From NCBI GenBank assembly GCA_964414755.1, contig CAYPXH010000021.1, positions 1-23,279 of the forward strand: a DNA stretch of 23,279 nucleotides. The letters run 5' to 3'. Source of the stretch: JAEUKQ01 sp964414755. GTDB lineage: Bacteria > Pseudomonadota > Alphaproteobacteria > JAEUKQ01. The position numbers and the translations under genes were made by a program. Under the pieces are notes generated by a model. It saw nothing but the letters and a program-made list of their open reading frames with translations. It ran no database searches and was not told the DNA's origin. This document shows, piece after piece, positions 21,923-23,279 of this stretch (the first letter of the stretch is position 1; every line of letters begins with the position of its first letter).

Positions 21923-23279
21923 ATGACTGATTTATCACATATTCGCAATTTTTCCATTATTGCCCATATTGACCACGGCAAATCAACCCTGGCAGACCGG
22001 TTAATTGAATATTGCGGTGGCCTTAGTGCGCGTGAGATGAAAGAGCAAGTGCTTGACTCCATGGATATTGAACGCGAACGCGGCATTACCATTAAAGCCC
22101 AAACAGTACGTTTGCGGTATAAGGCCAAAAATGGCCAAGAATATCAGCTGAATTTGATGGATACACCTGGACATGTTGACTTTGCCTATGAAGTAAGTCG
22201 TTGTCTTGCCGCATGCGAAGGGTCGCTGCTGGTTGTTGATGCCAGCCAAGGGGTTGAAGCGCAAACCCTTGCTAACGTATACCAAGCGATTGATAACAAG
22301 CATGAAATTGTTCCTGTATTAAACAAAATTGACCTGCCAGCCGCCGACCCCGAACGGGTACGCGCACAAATTGAAGAAGTTATTGGTATTGATGCATCAG
22401 AAGCGGTGTTAATTTCTGCCAAAACTGGCCTTAATATTCAAGACGTGCTTGAAGCAATTGTCCACCGTCTTCCCCCACCCAAAGGCGATATAAACGGCAC
22501 GTTAAAAGCCATGTTAATCGATAGTTGGTATGATCCTTATTTGGGCGTAGTGATTTTGGTACGTGTTAAGGATGGCCAGATTAAACCAGGCATTAAAATT
22601 CGCATGATGGCAACAGGCGCAAGTTACCAGGTAGAAAAAGTTGGGGTTTTTCGCCCTAAATCCGAAACAGTTGAAACCTTAACACCTGGTGAAGTTGGCT
22701 TTCTAACAGCCGCGATCAAAGCAGTGGCCGATTGCCGTATTGGTGATACCGTAACCGATGATCGTAAACCCGCCAGCGAACCCCTGCCCGGCTTTAAGGC
22801 CAGTATTCCGGTGGTATTTTGTGGTTTATTTCCAACCGATGCCGCCGATTATGCCCAACTACGCGATAGTTTGGACAAATTACACCTGAATGATGCCAGC
22901 TTTCAGTACGAGGCCGAAACATCCGCAGCACTTGGGGTTGGTTTTCGCTGTGGGTTTTTAGGGTTATTGCATCTTGAAATCATTCAAGAACGGCTTGAAC
23001 GCGAATTTAACCTAGATTTGATTACCACCGCCCCCAGCGTAGTGTATAAAATACATTTAACCAACGGTACCATCATATCGTTGCATAATCCTGCAGATAT
23101 GCCGGATATTGTTAAAATTGACCATATTGAAGAACCATGGATAAGAGCCACCATTATGGTACCTTCGGAATATTTAGGCGCAGTCTTGAAGTTATGCGAA
23201 GATCGACGCGGCGAACAGCAGGACATGACGTACGTTGGAAATCGGGCGATGTTGGTTTACCGCCTGCCGCTCAATGAGA
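21923..23279 (+). CDS. lepA: Elongation factor 4 (LepA), 3' end beyond window
   Basis: LepA/EF4 is a ribosome-associated translational GTPase related to EF-G that acts during initiation or elongation stress. About 452 codons are present and the frame is open to the window edge, so the C-terminal part is missing; the family is about 600 aa. The G1 motif AHIDHGKST (14-22), switch I region ERERGITIK, G3 DTPGH and G4 NKID are intact. The LepA-typical segments FRCGFLGLLHLEI and CEDRRGEQQDMTYVGNRAML appear in order. The ATG at 21923 gives the family-typical start MTDLSHIRNFSIIAHID, although no strong ribosome-binding site is visible ahead of it. It follows tRNA-Thr on the same strand. Confidence 0.97.
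   Translation, partial: MTDLSHIRNFSIIAHIDHGKSTLADRLIEYCGGLSAREMKEQVLDSMDIERERGITIKAQTVRLRYKAKNGQEYQLNLMDTPGHVDFAYEVSRCLAACEGSLLVVDASQGVEAQTLANVYQAIDNKHEIVPVLNKIDLPAADPERVRAQIEEVIGIDASEAVLISAKTGLNIQDVLEAIVHRLPPPKGDINGTLKAMLIDSWYDPYLGVVILVRVKDGQIKPGIKIRMMATGASYQVEKVGVFRPKSETVETLTPGEVGFLTAAIKAVADCRIGDTVTDDRKPASEPLPGFKASIPVVFCGLFPTDAADYAQLRDSLDKLHLNDASFQYEAETSAALGVGFRCGFLGLLHLEIIQERLEREFNLDLITTAPSVVYKIHLTNGTIISLHNPADMPDIVKIDHIEEPWIRATIMVPSEYLGAVLKLCEDRRGEQQDMTYVGNRAMLVYRLPLNE

Overview
The window looks like chromosomal DNA of an AT-rich alphaproteobacterium; by eye the GC content is a little above 40% and the intergenic regions are much more AT-rich. The protein sequences support this placement: a COG2945-type hydrolase next to cysE and cysteine desulfurases, an Isc-type ferredoxin next to mnmA, a tkt-gap-fba-thiE operon, and a single-chain methylmalonyl-CoA mutase with MeaB. 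I cannot name the genus. There is no phage, CRISPR array, transposase or plasmid gene. Most of the window is core metabolism and translation. I did not find an obvious new defence or biosynthetic system.

Region 1 (about 1-7536) lies mostly on the minus strand. Read in the direction of transcription it is a sulfur-supply block: cysE (serine acetyltransferase, first step to cysteine), two tandem PLP cysteine desulfurases, a [2Fe-2S] ferredoxin, an alpha/beta hydrolase, mnmA (tRNA U34 2-thiolation) and tRNA-Leu(TAA). A plus-strand DUF2569 membrane-protein gene with a long AT-rich, palindrome-rich leader sits inside this block, between the desulfurases and the ferredoxin.

Region 2 (7537-9943) lies on the plus strand: a COG2945-type alpha/beta hydrolase behind an operator-like palindrome, an unrecognised six-cysteine secreted protein with a strong terminator, and a second DUF2569 paralogue.

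Region 3 (9944-14998) is a tight plus-strand carbon operon: transketolase, GAPDH, a conserved hypothetical, class I fructose-bisphosphate aldolase and thiamine-phosphate synthase. The usual pgk is absent from the position between gap and fba.

Region 4 (15113-20320) lies on the minus strand: methylmalonyl-CoA mutase plus its MeaB GTPase chaperone, and upstream a glutamyl-tRNA synthetase that resembles the clostridial type more than the usual alphaproteobacterial one.

Region 5 (20321-23279) starts with a 100-N scaffold gap flanked by an exact 55-nt duplication, almost certainly an assembly artefact. It continues with an unrecognised 332-aa alanine-rich protein, tRNA-Thr(CGT), and the 5' part of lepA, which runs off the window end.
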